DNA from: Streptomyces sp. NBC_01276
GTDB taxonomy: Bacteria; Actinomycetota; Actinomycetes; Streptomycetales; Streptomycetaceae
DNA length: 64,000 nt
Reading direction: 5' to 3'
Assembly: GCF_041435355.1 (NCBI RefSeq)
Contig: NZ_CP108442.1
Location: forward strand, 1,736,001-1,800,000
The notes beneath the pieces are model-generated. The model ran no database searches and was not told where the DNA came from. It was given only the letters and a program-made list of their open reading frames with translations. A program made the position numbers and the translations under genes. Positions 8,244 through 16,171 of this stretch are shown here, one piece after another. The stretch's first letter is position 1. Each line of letters begins with the position of its first letter.

Positions 8244-8465
8244 TCATCCGGAGCAGGCGGTGCGCTGCGCCTCCTGCCACTCGCACACCGGGCACAGCAC
8301 CACGCCCGGGGTCGCGACCCCGTACTCGGTGGGCTCGCCGCACTCCAGGCAGTCGGCGTACGGCGGCCCGGGTACCCGTCCGGCGGGCGCGGCGGGCGCG
8401 GGGCAGTACGAAGCGTCCGGCTGCGGCCGGTCCAGCTGGGGCCGGTCCTGCTGGGGCTGGTCCAT
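8244..8465 (-). CDS. Small zinc-ribbon-like protein
   Basis: A 73-residue protein with a Gln/Asp/Pro-rich N-terminus and a CLEC-x12-CPVC arrangement that can bind one zinc ion, ending WQEAQRTACSG. The ATG at 8465 is preferred over longer frames because the upstream codons are low-complexity. It converges on the deacetylase gene with four bases between stops. The function is unknown. Confidence 0.7.
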   Translation of the reverse strand: MDQPQQDRPQLDRPQPDASYCPAPAAPAGRVPGPPYADCLECGEPTEYGVATPGVVLCPVCEWQEAQRTACSG

Positions 8466-8610
8466 ACCCCCGAGCGTACGCGGGCCGGTGCACCGCGGGG
8501 GGCCGCCGCGGGAGGATCCGGGCCGCACCCGGCCCCTCGCGCGGCGCGCTCCCGCACAGAGCCGGCCTCCCCGCCGTTGCCGGACGGGGCTGCTCGGGTC
8601 CCGCCCCTCC

Positions 8611-8829
8611 TCAGCAGGAAAACGGCATCCGAAGCGCTTCGGCCAGCCGTTCCGCCACATCGGCCGGGATCGGCCCGAGGTGTACGCAGGGGGTGCCGTC
8701 GCGGCTCACAACGGGACGCACCGTGTTCCGCGTCGCCTCAGGCACGTCGAGCGCGGCCAGAGCGGCCACGAGGGCTTCCCGCGCGTCGTCCGCCCGCCTG
8801 TGCGCGCCACGCCAGGTCTGCATGTCCAT
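8611..8829 (-). CDS. Small hypothetical protein, partner of the upstream Cys protein
   Basis: A 72-residue protein starting MDMQTWRGAHRRADDAREAL and ending RMPFSC. Its ATG (8829) overlaps the stop of the preceding small gene as TGATG, so the two are translationally coupled. It looks like the small proteins of unknown function often encoded beside XRE-type regulators in Streptomyces. The middle part (TVRPVVSRDGTPCVHLGPIPADVAERLAEAL) has predicted strand and helix content but no recognisable catalytic motif. Confidence 0.7.
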   Translation of the reverse strand: MDMQTWRGAHRRADDAREALVAALAALDVPEATRNTVRPVVSRDGTPCVHLGPIPADVAERLAEALRMPFSC

Positions 8830-9044
8830 CACGCACTCACCGCCCGGTCGGAGCACTGAGCCATGTCCGTGTGGCGGTAGATCACCACGGGCGGCCCGGA
8901 CGTGCCGCCCCCGCGTCCCCGGCGGGCGGGCTCGAACGATCCGATCACCCTCCGGCAGTCGGCACAGCGCTCACCCCCTGGCGCGTACGTCAGGTATTCC
9001 CACACCTGCGCGTGGGAAGCTTCGTCCGTCACCGTGTCACTCAT
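8829..9044 (-). CDS. Small Cys/His protein, possible zinc binder
   Basis: A 71-residue protein (MSDTVTDEASHAQVWEYLTY ...). CADC at about 26-29, and a late His plus Cys (HTDMAQC), could form a zinc site. The ATG at 9044 is selected because AAGGGGTACAGG precedes it. It is the first gene of the small minus-strand pair and is transcribed divergently from the XRE regulator, sharing a 114-base promoter region with it. Confidence 0.7.
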   Translation of the reverse strand: MSDTVTDEASHAQVWEYLTYAPGGERCADCRRVIGSFEPARRGRGGGTSGPPVVIYRHTDMAQCSDRAVSA

Positions 9045-9158
9045 CCTGTACCCCTTCGCCGCACTGCTTGCGTCCTTGATCGTGCTGCCGGTCGCCGGGA
9101 CGGAGGAACCTCGTACGTTCGTCACTTCGGGACGTCCCACGGCATGTAGAACGTCCCC

Positions 9159-9899
9159 ATGGGCAACGAGCGGTTGAGGGCCTTGATGGCATCAGGCGGT
9201 TGGACACACGCAGCGTTGGCGACGGCCACGGGAGTGGACCCGAAGAGTGTTGAGCGATGGGTGAATCTCGGGCGCGTCCCCCGGCGGGCAACAGCACTCA
9301 GAGCCGCGGAGACGCTGGGCGAAGACGTGCATGCCCTCTGGCCCGCCCTCAGACAGGCACGCGCCGCTCGCGCCGTCAGTCCGGAACTCGTAGCACTGTA
9401 CGACCAGCGCGCGGACCTCCCCGTATCCGTGTTCGTGGATCTCCTCGCCACGGCGCGAGAGCGTATCGACGTGTTGGTCTACGCGGCCGTGTTCCTCCAC
9501 GAGGCCCACCCCCGGTTGAACGATCTCTTGCGCGAGCGGGCCGCCGAAGGCTGTGCGGTCCGTGTCGCAGTCGGTGACGCGGACAGCCCGCACATCCAGC
9601 GGCGCGGGCGGGAAGAGAGGTTCGGGCATGGCATCGAATCCCGTTGCCGCCTCGCCCTCATGCACTACCGGCCGTTGGCCGACGAACCGGGAATCGAACT
9701 GCGAACGCACGGGACGACCCTCTACAACAGCATCTACCGGGCGGATGACCAGGCGTTGGTCAACACGCACGTCTGGGGCGTGAACGCGTACGGTGCGCCC
9801 GTGTGGCACCTGCGTCGCAACGGCGACGGGGGCATCTTCGACATGTACGCGGCCAGCTTCAGCGCTGTGTGGGAGACGGCCCGACCAGTGGAGGGATGA
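9159..9899 (+). CDS. XRE-type regulator with a DUF5919/PLD-like C-terminal domain
   Basis: A 246-residue protein. Residues about 1-60 form a helix-turn-helix (WTHAALATATGVDPKSVERWVNLGRVP). From about 80 onward a second alpha/beta domain (VFVDLLATARERIDVLVYAAVFLHE ... HGTTLYNSIYRADDQALVNTHVWG) resembles the DUF5919 domain, which looks like half of a phospholipase-D fold but lacks the HxK catalytic signature. A sensor or ligand-binding role for this domain is inference. The Nudix gene starts four bases after its stop and is surely coexpressed. The gene is less G+C-rich than its neighbours, consistent with acquisition. Confidence 0.82.
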   Translation: MGNERLRALMASGGWTHAALATATGVDPKSVERWVNLGRVPRRATALRAAETLGEDVHALWPALRQARAARAVSPELVALYDQRADLPVSVFVDLLATARERIDVLVYAAVFLHEAHPRLNDLLRERAAEGCAVRVAVGDADSPHIQRRGREERFGHGIESRCRLALMHYRPLADEPGIELRTHGTTLYNSIYRADDQALVNTHVWGVNAYGAPVWHLRRNGDGGIFDMYAASFSAVWETARPVEG

Positions 9900-9903
9900 C
9901 CCG

Positions 9904-10374
9904 ATGGCACGCACCGAGTACTACGACGATCCACACGCGCCGGAGCCGAACAGCATGGTCGTAGCCGCCTCAGCGGTGGTCACCGATGACAGGGGCCGCA
10001 TCCTGCTCCAGCGTCGGCGGGACAACGGTCTCTGGGCGCTTCCCGGCGGCGGCATGGACCTGGGCGACTCCTTGCCCGGCACGGCCGTCCGGGAGGTCAA
10101 GGAAGAGACCGGCCTCGACGTGGAGATCACAGGACTCGTCGGCACGTACACCGACCCCCGCCACATCATCGAGTACAGCGACGGGGAAGTGCGGCGACAG
10201 TTCAACGTCTGCTTCACAGCGCGTGTCGTCGGCGGCATCCCGGCCATCTCCGACGAGAGCACCGAACTGCGGTTCGTCGAGCCGGCTGGACTCGGCTCCT
10301 TGAACATGCACCACACGCAGCGGCTGCGCCTGGAACATTTTCTCGAACATCGTTCCACGCCCTACCTGGGGTAG
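9904..10374 (+). CDS. Nudix hydrolase
   Basis: A 156-residue Nudix-fold enzyme that would hydrolyse a nucleoside diphosphate linked to another moiety. The Nudix box begins at GGGMDLGDSLPGTAVREVKE and continues ETGL. The position usually held by the first Glu (GX5E) is Asp here, while the REVKEE metal-binding core is intact. The ATG is four bases after the regulator stop with GAGGG upstream, so it is the second gene of a two-gene operon. The substrate is unknown; pairing with a regulator carrying a possible ligand-binding domain suggests the Nudix product or substrate may be the signal. Confidence 0.88.
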   Translation: MARTEYYDDPHAPEPNSMVVAASAVVTDDRGRILLQRRRDNGLWALPGGGMDLGDSLPGTAVREVKEETGLDVEITGLVGTYTDPRHIIEYSDGEVRRQFNVCFTARVVGGIPAISDESTELRFVEPAGLGSLNMHHTQRLRLEHFLEHRSTPYLG

Positions 10375-10392
10375 GGGCCTCGCGAACCCGGC

Positions 10393-10424
10393 CCGCTCCG
10401 CCCGGGGAAGGCCGGACGGAGCGG
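10393..10424. terminator. Hairpin between the convergent Nudix and ABC permease genes
   Basis: Stem CCGCTCCG (10393-10400) with CGGAGCGG (10417-10424). It lies between two convergent stops at 10374 and 10426. Confidence 0.6.
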
Positions 10425-10425
10425 C

Positions 10426-11076
10426 CTACTCCCGCCGGGCGCTGACGAGGCAGGCCAGCGTGCCCGCCGCCGCGGCGAGGAGCGCCGCCGCGGCCAGAGA
10501 ACCCAGCGGGAACGGTACGCCGTCGGTGCGGGCGGCCCCGACCAGGGCGGACACCGCGCCGCGGGCCGGGGAGAACGCCGCCACCCAGGCCAGCAGGGAC
10601 CCGAGGCCGCCCGCGAGCACCGCGAGGCCGCGCCCCCGGACCAGCGGCCGGCTGCACAGCGCCCCGACGGCCGCCCCCGTCAGGGCGCACACCAGGACGG
10701 CGACCGCCCCGGCGGCGGCGGTGGCGGCGGGGGGCTTCCCGCCGGGCCCGCCGCACAGCAGGGCGTAGCCGGCGCCCGCCGCGCCGGCCGTGAGCGCGCC
10801 GCCCAGGGCGGTGAGGAGGGCCGCCGCGTGCACCCGGGGCGGTCCCGCCGCGGCGGCGGCGCAGGCACGGGCCGCCGGAGGCTCGGCGCTCACACAGATC
10901 CGGACCAGCCAGGCCGTCTGCGGGACCAGCCCGGCGGCGGCGTAACCGAGGGAGTCCAGGGCGCGGTCACCGGGCCGGATGCCGACGGCCACGAAGGCGG
11001 CGTAGACGACGAGCGGGGCGATCCAGCGCTGTGAGCGCAGCAGCAGCGCGGCCTGGTAACGCAGCAGGGCGGTCAT
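10426..11076 (-). CDS. ABC-2-type exporter membrane subunit
   Basis: A 216-residue protein, Ala/Gly/Leu-rich, with about six hydrophobic segments (for example 16-34, 40-60, 82-108, 116-140, 150-172, 190-212). It is almost certainly the membrane partner of the ATPase encoded immediately upstream, whose stop overlaps its ATG as ATGA. No substrate can be inferred. Confidence 0.8.
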   Translation of the reverse strand: MTALLRYQAALLLRSQRWIAPLVVYAAFVAVGIRPGDRALDSLGYAAAGLVPQTAWLVRICVSAEPPAARACAAAAAGPPRVHAAALLTALGGALTAGAAGAGYALLCGGPGGKPPAATAAAGAVAVLVCALTGAAVGALCSRPLVRGRGLAVLAGGLGSLLAWVAAFSPARGAVSALVGAARTDGVPFPLGSLAAAALLAAAAGTLACLVSARRE

Positions 11077-11900
11077 CGCAGTTCCTCCACGGCGCGGATG
11101 TGCCAGGGCGGCCGGGCCGTGAGCAGCTCGCGCAGTACGGCGTCGGAACGGTCCGCGTCCACCGTCAGCAGGACCCCGCCACCGGGGGCGGGCACGGTGG
11201 CGAGGCCGGGCGGCGGGGCGGCGCCGGGCGGGCCGGCCGCGTGGATGCGGACGGAATCCGGACGCGCCGCCCCGACCGGGACGGCGGCGGGGACCGGGAT
11301 CAGGGCGGCGGCCTCGATCCGGTGGCGGGCGTCCGGCCGGCCCGCGAGGCGCGCCGGGTCGTGGTCGACGAAGACCACCGTGCCTCCGGCCGCCGTGCGT
11401 TCGGTGACGGCCCGGTCCAGCTCGGCGCGGGCCGGGGCGTCCAGCCCGGTCCACGCCTCGTCGAGGACGAGCAGCCCCGGCTCGGCGAGCAGCGCCTGGG
11501 CGACGGCCACCTTCTGGCTGGTCCCCTTCGACAGTTCGGCCAGCGGGGTGCGGGCGTACGCGGCGGCGCCGAACCGCTCCAGTGCCGCGGCCGCCCGGCG
11601 GGCCGCCTCCGGGCCGGTCAGGCCGTGCACCCGGCCCAGGTGGGTCAGGTAGGAACCGGCCGTCAGGGGCAGGGCCGCCGGGAAGCGTTCGGGAACGTAG
11701 GCGGTCCGGTGCGGGCGGCCCGCGACGCGGCCCTCCGTGGGGGTGTCGACGCCGGCGAGGATCCGCAGCAGGGTGGACTTGCCGCCGCCGTTGCCGCCCT
11801 CGATGCGGACCAGGGCCCCGGGCGGGAGCTCCAGGGCGACCCCGCGCAGCACCCAGGGCCGCCGCCGTCCGTAGCGGCGGCCGACTCCGGTGAGTTTCAG
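11073..11900 (-). CDS. ABC transporter ATP-binding subunit (probable CTG start)
   Basis: A 275-residue ABC ATPase: Walker A GGNGGGKS at 35-42, degenerate signature LSKGTSQ at 123-129, Walker B LLVLDE at 143-148, H-loop VVFVDHD. A Tyr-Val-Pro-Glu segment stands where a Q-loop Gln is usual. No ATG, GTG or TTG lies in frame near the expected start. The first plausible codon is CTG at 11900, which overlaps the upstream AIM24 stop as CTGA, so coupled initiation at CTG is inferred. It overlaps the permease at its 3' end. Confidence 0.85.
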   Translation of the reverse strand: MKLTGVGRRYGRRRPWVLRGVALELPPGALVRIEGGNGGGKSTLLRILAGVDTPTEGRVAGRPHRTAYVPERFPAALPLTAGSYLTHLGRVHGLTGPEAARRAAAALERFGAAAYARTPLAELSKGTSQKVAVAQALLAEPGLLVLDEAWTGLDAPARAELDRAVTERTAAGGTVVFVDHDPARLAGRPDARHRIEAAALIPVPAAVPVGAARPDSVRIHAAGPPGAAPPPGLATVPAPGGGVLLTVDADRSDAVLRELLTARPPWHIRAVEELR

Positions 11901-12571
11901 TGTCCCGGCGCCGATTCGGTGACCTCGCTCGGCCGCACGATGACGAAGCCCTCGCCGCTCAGCCTGAGCTGGACGGCCTCGCCGGAGCCGCCGCGGATCA
12001 TCGAGCCGACCGACTGGGAGCGGTGCAGCCCGGTGTCCAGCGCGGCGCTCCAGCCGACGACCGCGTCCGTGTCCACGTACACCGGTGCCTGCGGGGTCAC
12101 CGGGATGATGATCGGGTGGCCGTCGCAGACGACGGCGAGCTTGCCGGTGCCGGTGAAGAGGCTGTTGAAGAGGCCGCCGCCGGTCATCCCGGCGCCCTTC
12201 ACCATCTTTATCTCGTAGGACAGCGTCGGGTCGAAGCACAGGACGTTGCGCCCGTTGATGGTGAAGGCGTCGCCCGGCTCGAAGTCGATGATGAAGCAGT
12301 TGCCCGCCTCGTGGGCGAACCAGGCCTCGCCCTGCCCGCGTACGGACATCAGCGCGAGCCCCTCGCCGGTGACGGCGCGCTTGAGCATGCCGCCTATGCC
12401 CTGGCCCTTGCGCTCGAACCGGAGGTCGCCCCGGAAGGCGACCATCGAGCCCTGACGGGCCAGCATCTCGCCGTTCACGGCGTACTTGACGGACTTGGCG
12501 TTCTGAAGGGTCATGCCCGGTGCGGTGGCCGGTCGGGCCAGGTTCTCGGAGGCGAAAAGATCACTCTGCAT
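11897..12571 (-). CDS. AIM24-family protein
   Basis: A 224-residue beta-rich protein of the AIM24/TIGR00266 family (KSVKYAVNGEMLARQGSMVAFRG, then a Gly-rich core and GEGFVIVRPSE at the end). Members form a double-stranded beta-helix-like fold. Their role in bacteria is not established; the eukaryotic homologue affects mitochondrial biogenesis. The ATG at 12571 gives the family N-terminus; an upstream extension is unnecessary. It is the first gene of an AIM24-ATPase-permease operon. Confidence 0.85.
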   Translation of the reverse strand: MQSDLFASENLARPATAPGMTLQNAKSVKYAVNGEMLARQGSMVAFRGDLRFERKGQGIGGMLKRAVTGEGLALMSVRGQGEAWFAHEAGNCFIIDFEPGDAFTINGRNVLCFDPTLSYEIKMVKGAGMTGGGLFNSLFTGTGKLAVVCDGHPIIIPVTPQAPVYVDTDAVVGWSAALDTGLHRSQSVGSMIRGGSGEAVQLRLSGEGFVIVRPSEVTESAPGH

Positions 12572-12642
12572 GGTCCCGATCCTCGCCCGGGGCACGCACC
12601 CGGGACATCCTCCTCAAGGCGGAGGCTGGCATCCTTGGGCGG

Positions 12643-13392
12643 ATGAGCACGAAGGACGCACCCAAGACCTCAGACGTACCCGCCGTCGGCGCGGACAGCC
12701 CGTTCCGGCAGGAGCGGGCGGCGCGCGACGAGGCGCCGCAGTTCGTCCTGCCGCTGGTCGTGCGGATCGAGAAGGCGGACCCGCCGGCCCGGACCGACGC
12801 GCTGGAGACGGCGGCCCGCGCGGTCCTGGTGCTGCTGACGGACGAACGGGCGCACGGCGAGGGCGAGTGGGCCGAGGCCGTGCGCGACTGGCAGGACGCC
12901 CGGATCCGCAAGGTGGTGCGCAGGGCGCGCGGGGCGGAGTGGCGCAAGGCGGGGACCCTCCCGGGCGTCACGGTGCACGGCGAGCGGGCCGAGGTCCGGG
13001 TCTTCCCGCCGGTGCCGCTCGACGGGTGGCCCAAGGAGCTGGCCAAGCTGCAGGTTTCGGGGACCGACCTGGACGACCCCGCTGCGGCGGCACCCGCCGC
13101 GGCGGAGCTGCCCGTGCTGTGGCTGAACCCGGACCTCGACATGTCGGCCGGCAAGGCGATGGCCCAGGCCGGGCACGCGGCGCAGCTGGCCTGGTGGGAA
13201 CTGACGCCGGCCGAGCGGGACGGGTGGCGGGAGTCCGGTTTTCGGCTGGCCGTGCGCACGGCCGCGCGCGAGCGGTGGGCGGCGCTCAGCGGGAGCGGGC
13301 TGCCGGTGGTGCGCGACGCCGGGTTCACCGAGATCGCCCCCGGCTCCTGCACCGTGGTCGCGGACCACCCGGCGCTGCGGGCCCGGCTCTGA
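12643..13392 (+). CDS. PTH2-family peptidyl-tRNA hydrolase-like protein
   Basis: A 249-residue protein whose C-terminal half (about 145-249) matches the PTH2 fold: [19 protein letters not shown], a Lys/Gly/Gln helix, and later [25 protein letters not shown]2 enzymes, common in archaea and eukaryotes, release peptides from tRNA; bacterial copies are supplementary. The N-terminal half is a family-specific extension ([29 protein letters not shown] starts it). It is divergent from the AIM24 operon, with 71 bases between starts. Confidence 0.83.
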   Translation: MSTKDAPKTSDVPAVGADSPFRQERAARDEAPQFVLPLVVRIEKADPPARTDALETAARAVLVLLTDERAHGEGEWAEAVRDWQDARIRKVVRRARGAEWRKAGTLPGVTVHGERAEVRVFPPVPLDGWPKELAKLQVSGTDLDDPAAAAPAAAELPVLWLNPDLDMSAGKAMAQAGHAAQLAWWELTPAERDGWRESGFRLAVRTAARERWAALSGSGLPVVRDAGFTEIAPGSCTVVADHPALRARL

Positions 13393-13540
13393 GCCGGGAA
13401 CCTCAAATGTTGCTCTGAACGTCCCTTCCTCACGGTTGGCCCCGCGCCGTCGGGGCCATCACACGGTCATACGGACCGACGAGCACGGATGCGGGCCGGT
13501 GAGTACCGGCGGGGGCCGGCGAAAGGGGGGCGAGGGAACC

Positions 13541-14965
13541 ATGAAGCCCATGGCGCGCCTGGGGGTGGGCATCGGCTGGCGGCCGGAGATCGCGGAGGCC
13601 GTGGAGCGGCTCGAACACCTCGACTGGGTCGAGGTCGTCGCCGAGAACGTCTGCCCCGGTCACCTGCCCGAGTCGCTGCTGCGGCTGCGCGAGCGCGGGG
13701 TACGGGTCGTCCCGCACGGGGTCTCGCTGGGCCTCGGCGGCGCCGACCGTCCCGACCCGGCGAAGCTGGCCGCGCTCGGGGAGCGGGCGGTGGCGCTGGG
13801 GGCGCCCCTGGTCACCGAGCACATCGCCTTCGTACGCACCTCCTCCCCCGTGCTGGAGGCCGGACACCTGCTGCCGGTCCCGCGCACCCGGGACGCGCTG
13901 GACGTGCTGTGCGAGAACGTCCGGATCGCGCAGGACGCGCTGCCGGTGCCGCTGGCGCTGGAGAACATCGCCGCGCTCTTCTCCTGGCCCGGGGAGGAGC
14001 TGACGGAGGCGCGGTTCCTGACGGAGCTGGTGGAACGGACCGGCGTACGGCTGCTCGTCGACGTGGCCAACCTGCACACGAACCGGGTCAACCGGGGCGA
14101 GGACCCGTCGGCGGTACTGGACGGGATCCCGCTGGAGGCCCTCGCGTACGTACACGTGGCCGGGGGCGTGGAGCGGGACGGCGTGTGGCACGACACCCAC
14201 GCGCACCCGGTGCCGCCGGTGGTGCTCGACGTACTGGCGGCGCTGCGGGAGCGGGTGGACCCGCCGGGGGTCCTGCTGGAGCGGGACGACGACTTCCCGG
14301 CGGAGGCGGAACTGGCCGCCGAACTGGTCCGGATCCGCGAGGTGGTGACGGCCACGACGGGCACGACGGGCCCGGGGCCGGGGCCGGGCGGGGCCGGTCC
14401 GGCGGGTGCGGGGGCCCCTGCGGGTGCGGAGGTTCCTCACGGCGCCGGGGGCACGGCCGACGCCGGGGGCGCGCCCGACGCCGAGGGCCCCGGGAGTGCG
14501 CCGGACGGCGACGGCGGCGGCGCGGATCCCGGTGTGCGGGACGCGCCGGCCCTCGACGCCGCCCGGACCCGCGTGGGGATCGGGCAGGCGGCCCTGCTGT
14601 CGGCGCTGGTCGCCGGTACCCCGGTGCCCGAGGGCTTCGACCGGCGGCGGATCCGGGTCCAGGCCCGGGCCCTGGCCGCCAAGCGGGCCTCGGTCGTCGC
14701 GAAGGTCGCGCCCGAGCTGCCGCGGATACTGGGCGGGCCCGACGCCTACCGCGCGGCCTTCCTCGGCTACGCCCGCAACCGCCCCATGACGTCCGGGTAC
14801 CGCCGTGACGCCCTGGACTTCGCCGAACACCTGCTGGTCCAGGACCTGCCCGCCGACCCGGCCGCCCGCCGCCGGCTCACCGCCTGGTGGCGGCAGCGGT
14901 CCGGGGCGCGGCCGCCGGGCCGGATCACGCGCTGGGCCCGTGCCCTGACGGGGAGAGCCTCGTGA
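13541..14965 (+). CDS. DUF692 multinuclear iron oxygenase (MNIO) with C-terminal partner-like domain
   Basis: A 474-residue protein. Residues 1-270 are a DUF692 TIM barrel like MbnB/TglH, iron enzymes that oxidise cysteines in ribosomal peptides. Likely metal ligands are all present: His59 (VPHG), His94 (TEHIAF), Glu141 (LEN), Asp174/Asn177/His179 (DVANLH), His205 (YVHVAGG), Asp218/His220 (DTHAH) and Glu247 (LLERDD). A Gly/Ala/Pro-rich linker (about 272-340) leads to a helical domain at 345-435 ([19 protein letters not shown] ... [17 protein letters not shown]). That domain resembles DUF2063-type partner proteins, so this may be a fused modification enzyme. The next gene overlaps it (GTGA) and encodes a Cys-tailed protein, its probable substrate. 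Confidence 0.88.
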   Translation: MKPMARLGVGIGWRPEIAEAVERLEHLDWVEVVAENVCPGHLPESLLRLRERGVRVVPHGVSLGLGGADRPDPAKLAALGERAVALGAPLVTEHIAFVRTSSPVLEAGHLLPVPRTRDALDVLCENVRIAQDALPVPLALENIAALFSWPGEELTEARFLTELVERTGVRLLVDVANLHTNRVNRGEDPSAVLDGIPLEALAYVHVAGGVERDGVWHDTHAHPVPPVVLDVLAALRERVDPPGVLLERDDDFPAEAELAAELVRIREVVTATTGTTGPGPGPGGAGPAGAGAPAGAEVPHGAGGTADAGGAPDAEGPGSAPDGDGGGADPGVRDAPALDAARTRVGIGQAALLSALVAGTPVPEGFDRRRIRVQARALAAKRASVVAKVAPELPRILGGPDAYRAAFLGYARNRPMTSGYRRDALDFAEHLLVQDLPADPAARRRLTAWWRQRSGARPPGRITRWARALTGRAS

Positions 14966-16062
14966 ACGTCGTCGCCATCGCCGTCTGGGCCGCCGTCCTC
15001 GGCTCCAGCTCGCTGCTGCTGCGCGCCCTGTTCCGGGCGAGGCCACGGGTGCCCGGGACCTCGCCCACCCTGCACGACCTGTCGGAGGCGGCTTTCCTGG
15101 CGGGCGGTCCCGGCGCCGTCGTCGACGCCGCGCTCGTCTCGCTGCTGGGCGACGGCCGGCTGGCGGGCGGCGGCCCCGGCATCGTCCAGGCGCGGCCCGG
15201 GGCGCCGGCCACGGACCCCGCCGAGCGCGCCGTGCTGCTGGCGCTGCGACAGGCACCCTCGGGGTGGCTGTACCAGGTGCGCTACGCCGCGATGCTCGAC
15301 CCCGCCGTCCAGGAGACGGGGGACGGGCTGGCGGCCCGCGGGCTGATCGCCCCGCCCGGCACGGGGCGCGGGCTGCGGCGGTGGGGGCTGGTCCAGGCCC
15401 TGGTGTGCGGGATGCTGGTGCCGGTGTCGCTGCCGCTGACCTTCGTGGCCTGGGCCATGGATCCGGACCCCCAGGTGCCGTTCATCGTCAAGGTGCTTCC
15501 CGCGCTGCTGGCCGGGATCGCCGTAGGCGGCGTGTGCGCGAAGCGGGCCGGACGGCGGATCACCCCGGCGGGCCGGGCGGCGCTGGCCGGGATGCGGGCG
15601 CGGTACGCGGGCGACCCGGCCGATCACGTACAGACGGCCCTGTTCGGGCTGCGCGGCCTGCGGGATCCGGACCTGCGGCGACAACTGCTGCCCGCCGCCC
15701 GGAGCACGCGGCTGGCCGCGGCCCAGTCGCGGGCCCGTACGCGCACGGGGTCGTCGTACGGCCCGCGCGCTTCGTCGTCCACCTCGTCCACCTCGTCCAC
15801 CTCGTCCGCCGACCTCCTCCCGGTGCTCTGGTGCGCCGCGAGCGACGGCGGCTCCTCCACCGGTCCGGGCGGCTGCGGTTCTTCGGGCAGCGGTTGCGGA
15901 GGGTCCTCCGGATCCGGCTGCGGGGGCAGCGGTTCGAGTTGCGGCAGCAGCGGTTCGAGCTGTTCCGGCAGCGGCTCCAGCTGTGGCGGGAGCAGTTCGA
16001 GCTGCGGCGGCAGCAGCTCCAGCTGTTCCAGCAGCAGCTCCAGTTGCGGCAGCAGTTCCTGA
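14962..16062 (+). CDS. TIGR04222-type membrane protein with Cys-heptad Gly/Ser tail
   Basis: A 366-residue membrane protein. Hydrophobic segments lie at about 2-20, 143-165 and 172-192, flanking an N-terminal soluble domain (about 35-135) of the TIGR04222 type. A Ser/Thr linker (271-282) follows, and then an almost pure Gly/Ser/Cys tail from 297 to the end. Tail cysteines are at 305, 312, 320, 327, 334, 341, 348, 355 and 362, plus Cys291. GTG at 14962 overlaps the MNIO stop. The pairing suggests that the tail is a substrate for oxidative cysteine modification or a metal-binding display. This is inference from context. Confidence 0.82.
   Translation: MNVVAIAVWAAVLGSSSLLLRALFRARPRVPGTSPTLHDLSEAAFLAGGPGAVVDAALVSLLGDGRLAGGGPGIVQARPGAPATDPAERAVLLALRQAPSGWLYQVRYAAMLDPAVQETGDGLAARGLIAPPGTGRGLRRWGLVQALVCGMLVPVSLPLTFVAWAMDPDPQVPFIVKVLPALLAGIAVGGVCAKRAGRRITPAGRAALAGMRARYAGDPADHVQTALFGLRGLRDPDLRRQLLPAARSTRLAAAQSRARTRTGSSYGPRASSSTSSTSSTSSADLLPVLWCAASDGGSSTGPGGCGSSGSGCGGSSGSGCGGSGSSCGSSGSSCSGSGSSCGGSSSSCGGSSSSCSSSSSSCGSSS
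15874..16047 (+). repeat. 21-base periodic repeat encoding Cys-(Gly/Ser)6 units
   Basis: Eight consecutive intervals between tail cysteines are 7, 8, 7, 7, 7, 7, 7 and 7 residues. Synonymous codons differ between units (TGC/TGT, AGC/TCC/TCG/AGT). Spacing is therefore conserved although the DNA is not identical, which argues for selection on the protein rather than recent tandem duplication. Confidence 0.85.
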
Positions 16063-16129
16063 TCCCGCGTACGGCAACCGGGGGTAGCGGCGGCGACACC
16101 CGGGCGCGGGCCTGTACAGCGGTACGGCC

Positions 16130-16158
16130 TTGACATCTCATCGGATCGGACGATGAGA
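16130..16158 (+). promoter_or_regulatory. Candidate promoter with overlapping palindromic operator
   Basis: A consensus -35 hexamer TTGACA (16130-16135) is followed directly by a perfect 8-bp inverted repeat, TCTCATCG (16136-16143) and CGATGAGA (16151-16158), separated by seven bases. The downstream arm occupies the expected -10 position, so a bound repressor would block transcription of the secreted peptidase gene 14 bases further on. No good -10 sequence is visible, so promoter activity is a guess. Confidence 0.45.
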
Positions 16159-16171
16159 CGAAGGGGTCGCG

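Noticed and set aside
9159..9899. Active phospholipase D
   Set aside because: The C-terminal domain lacks the HxKxxxxD signature; only a distant fold-like similarity remains.
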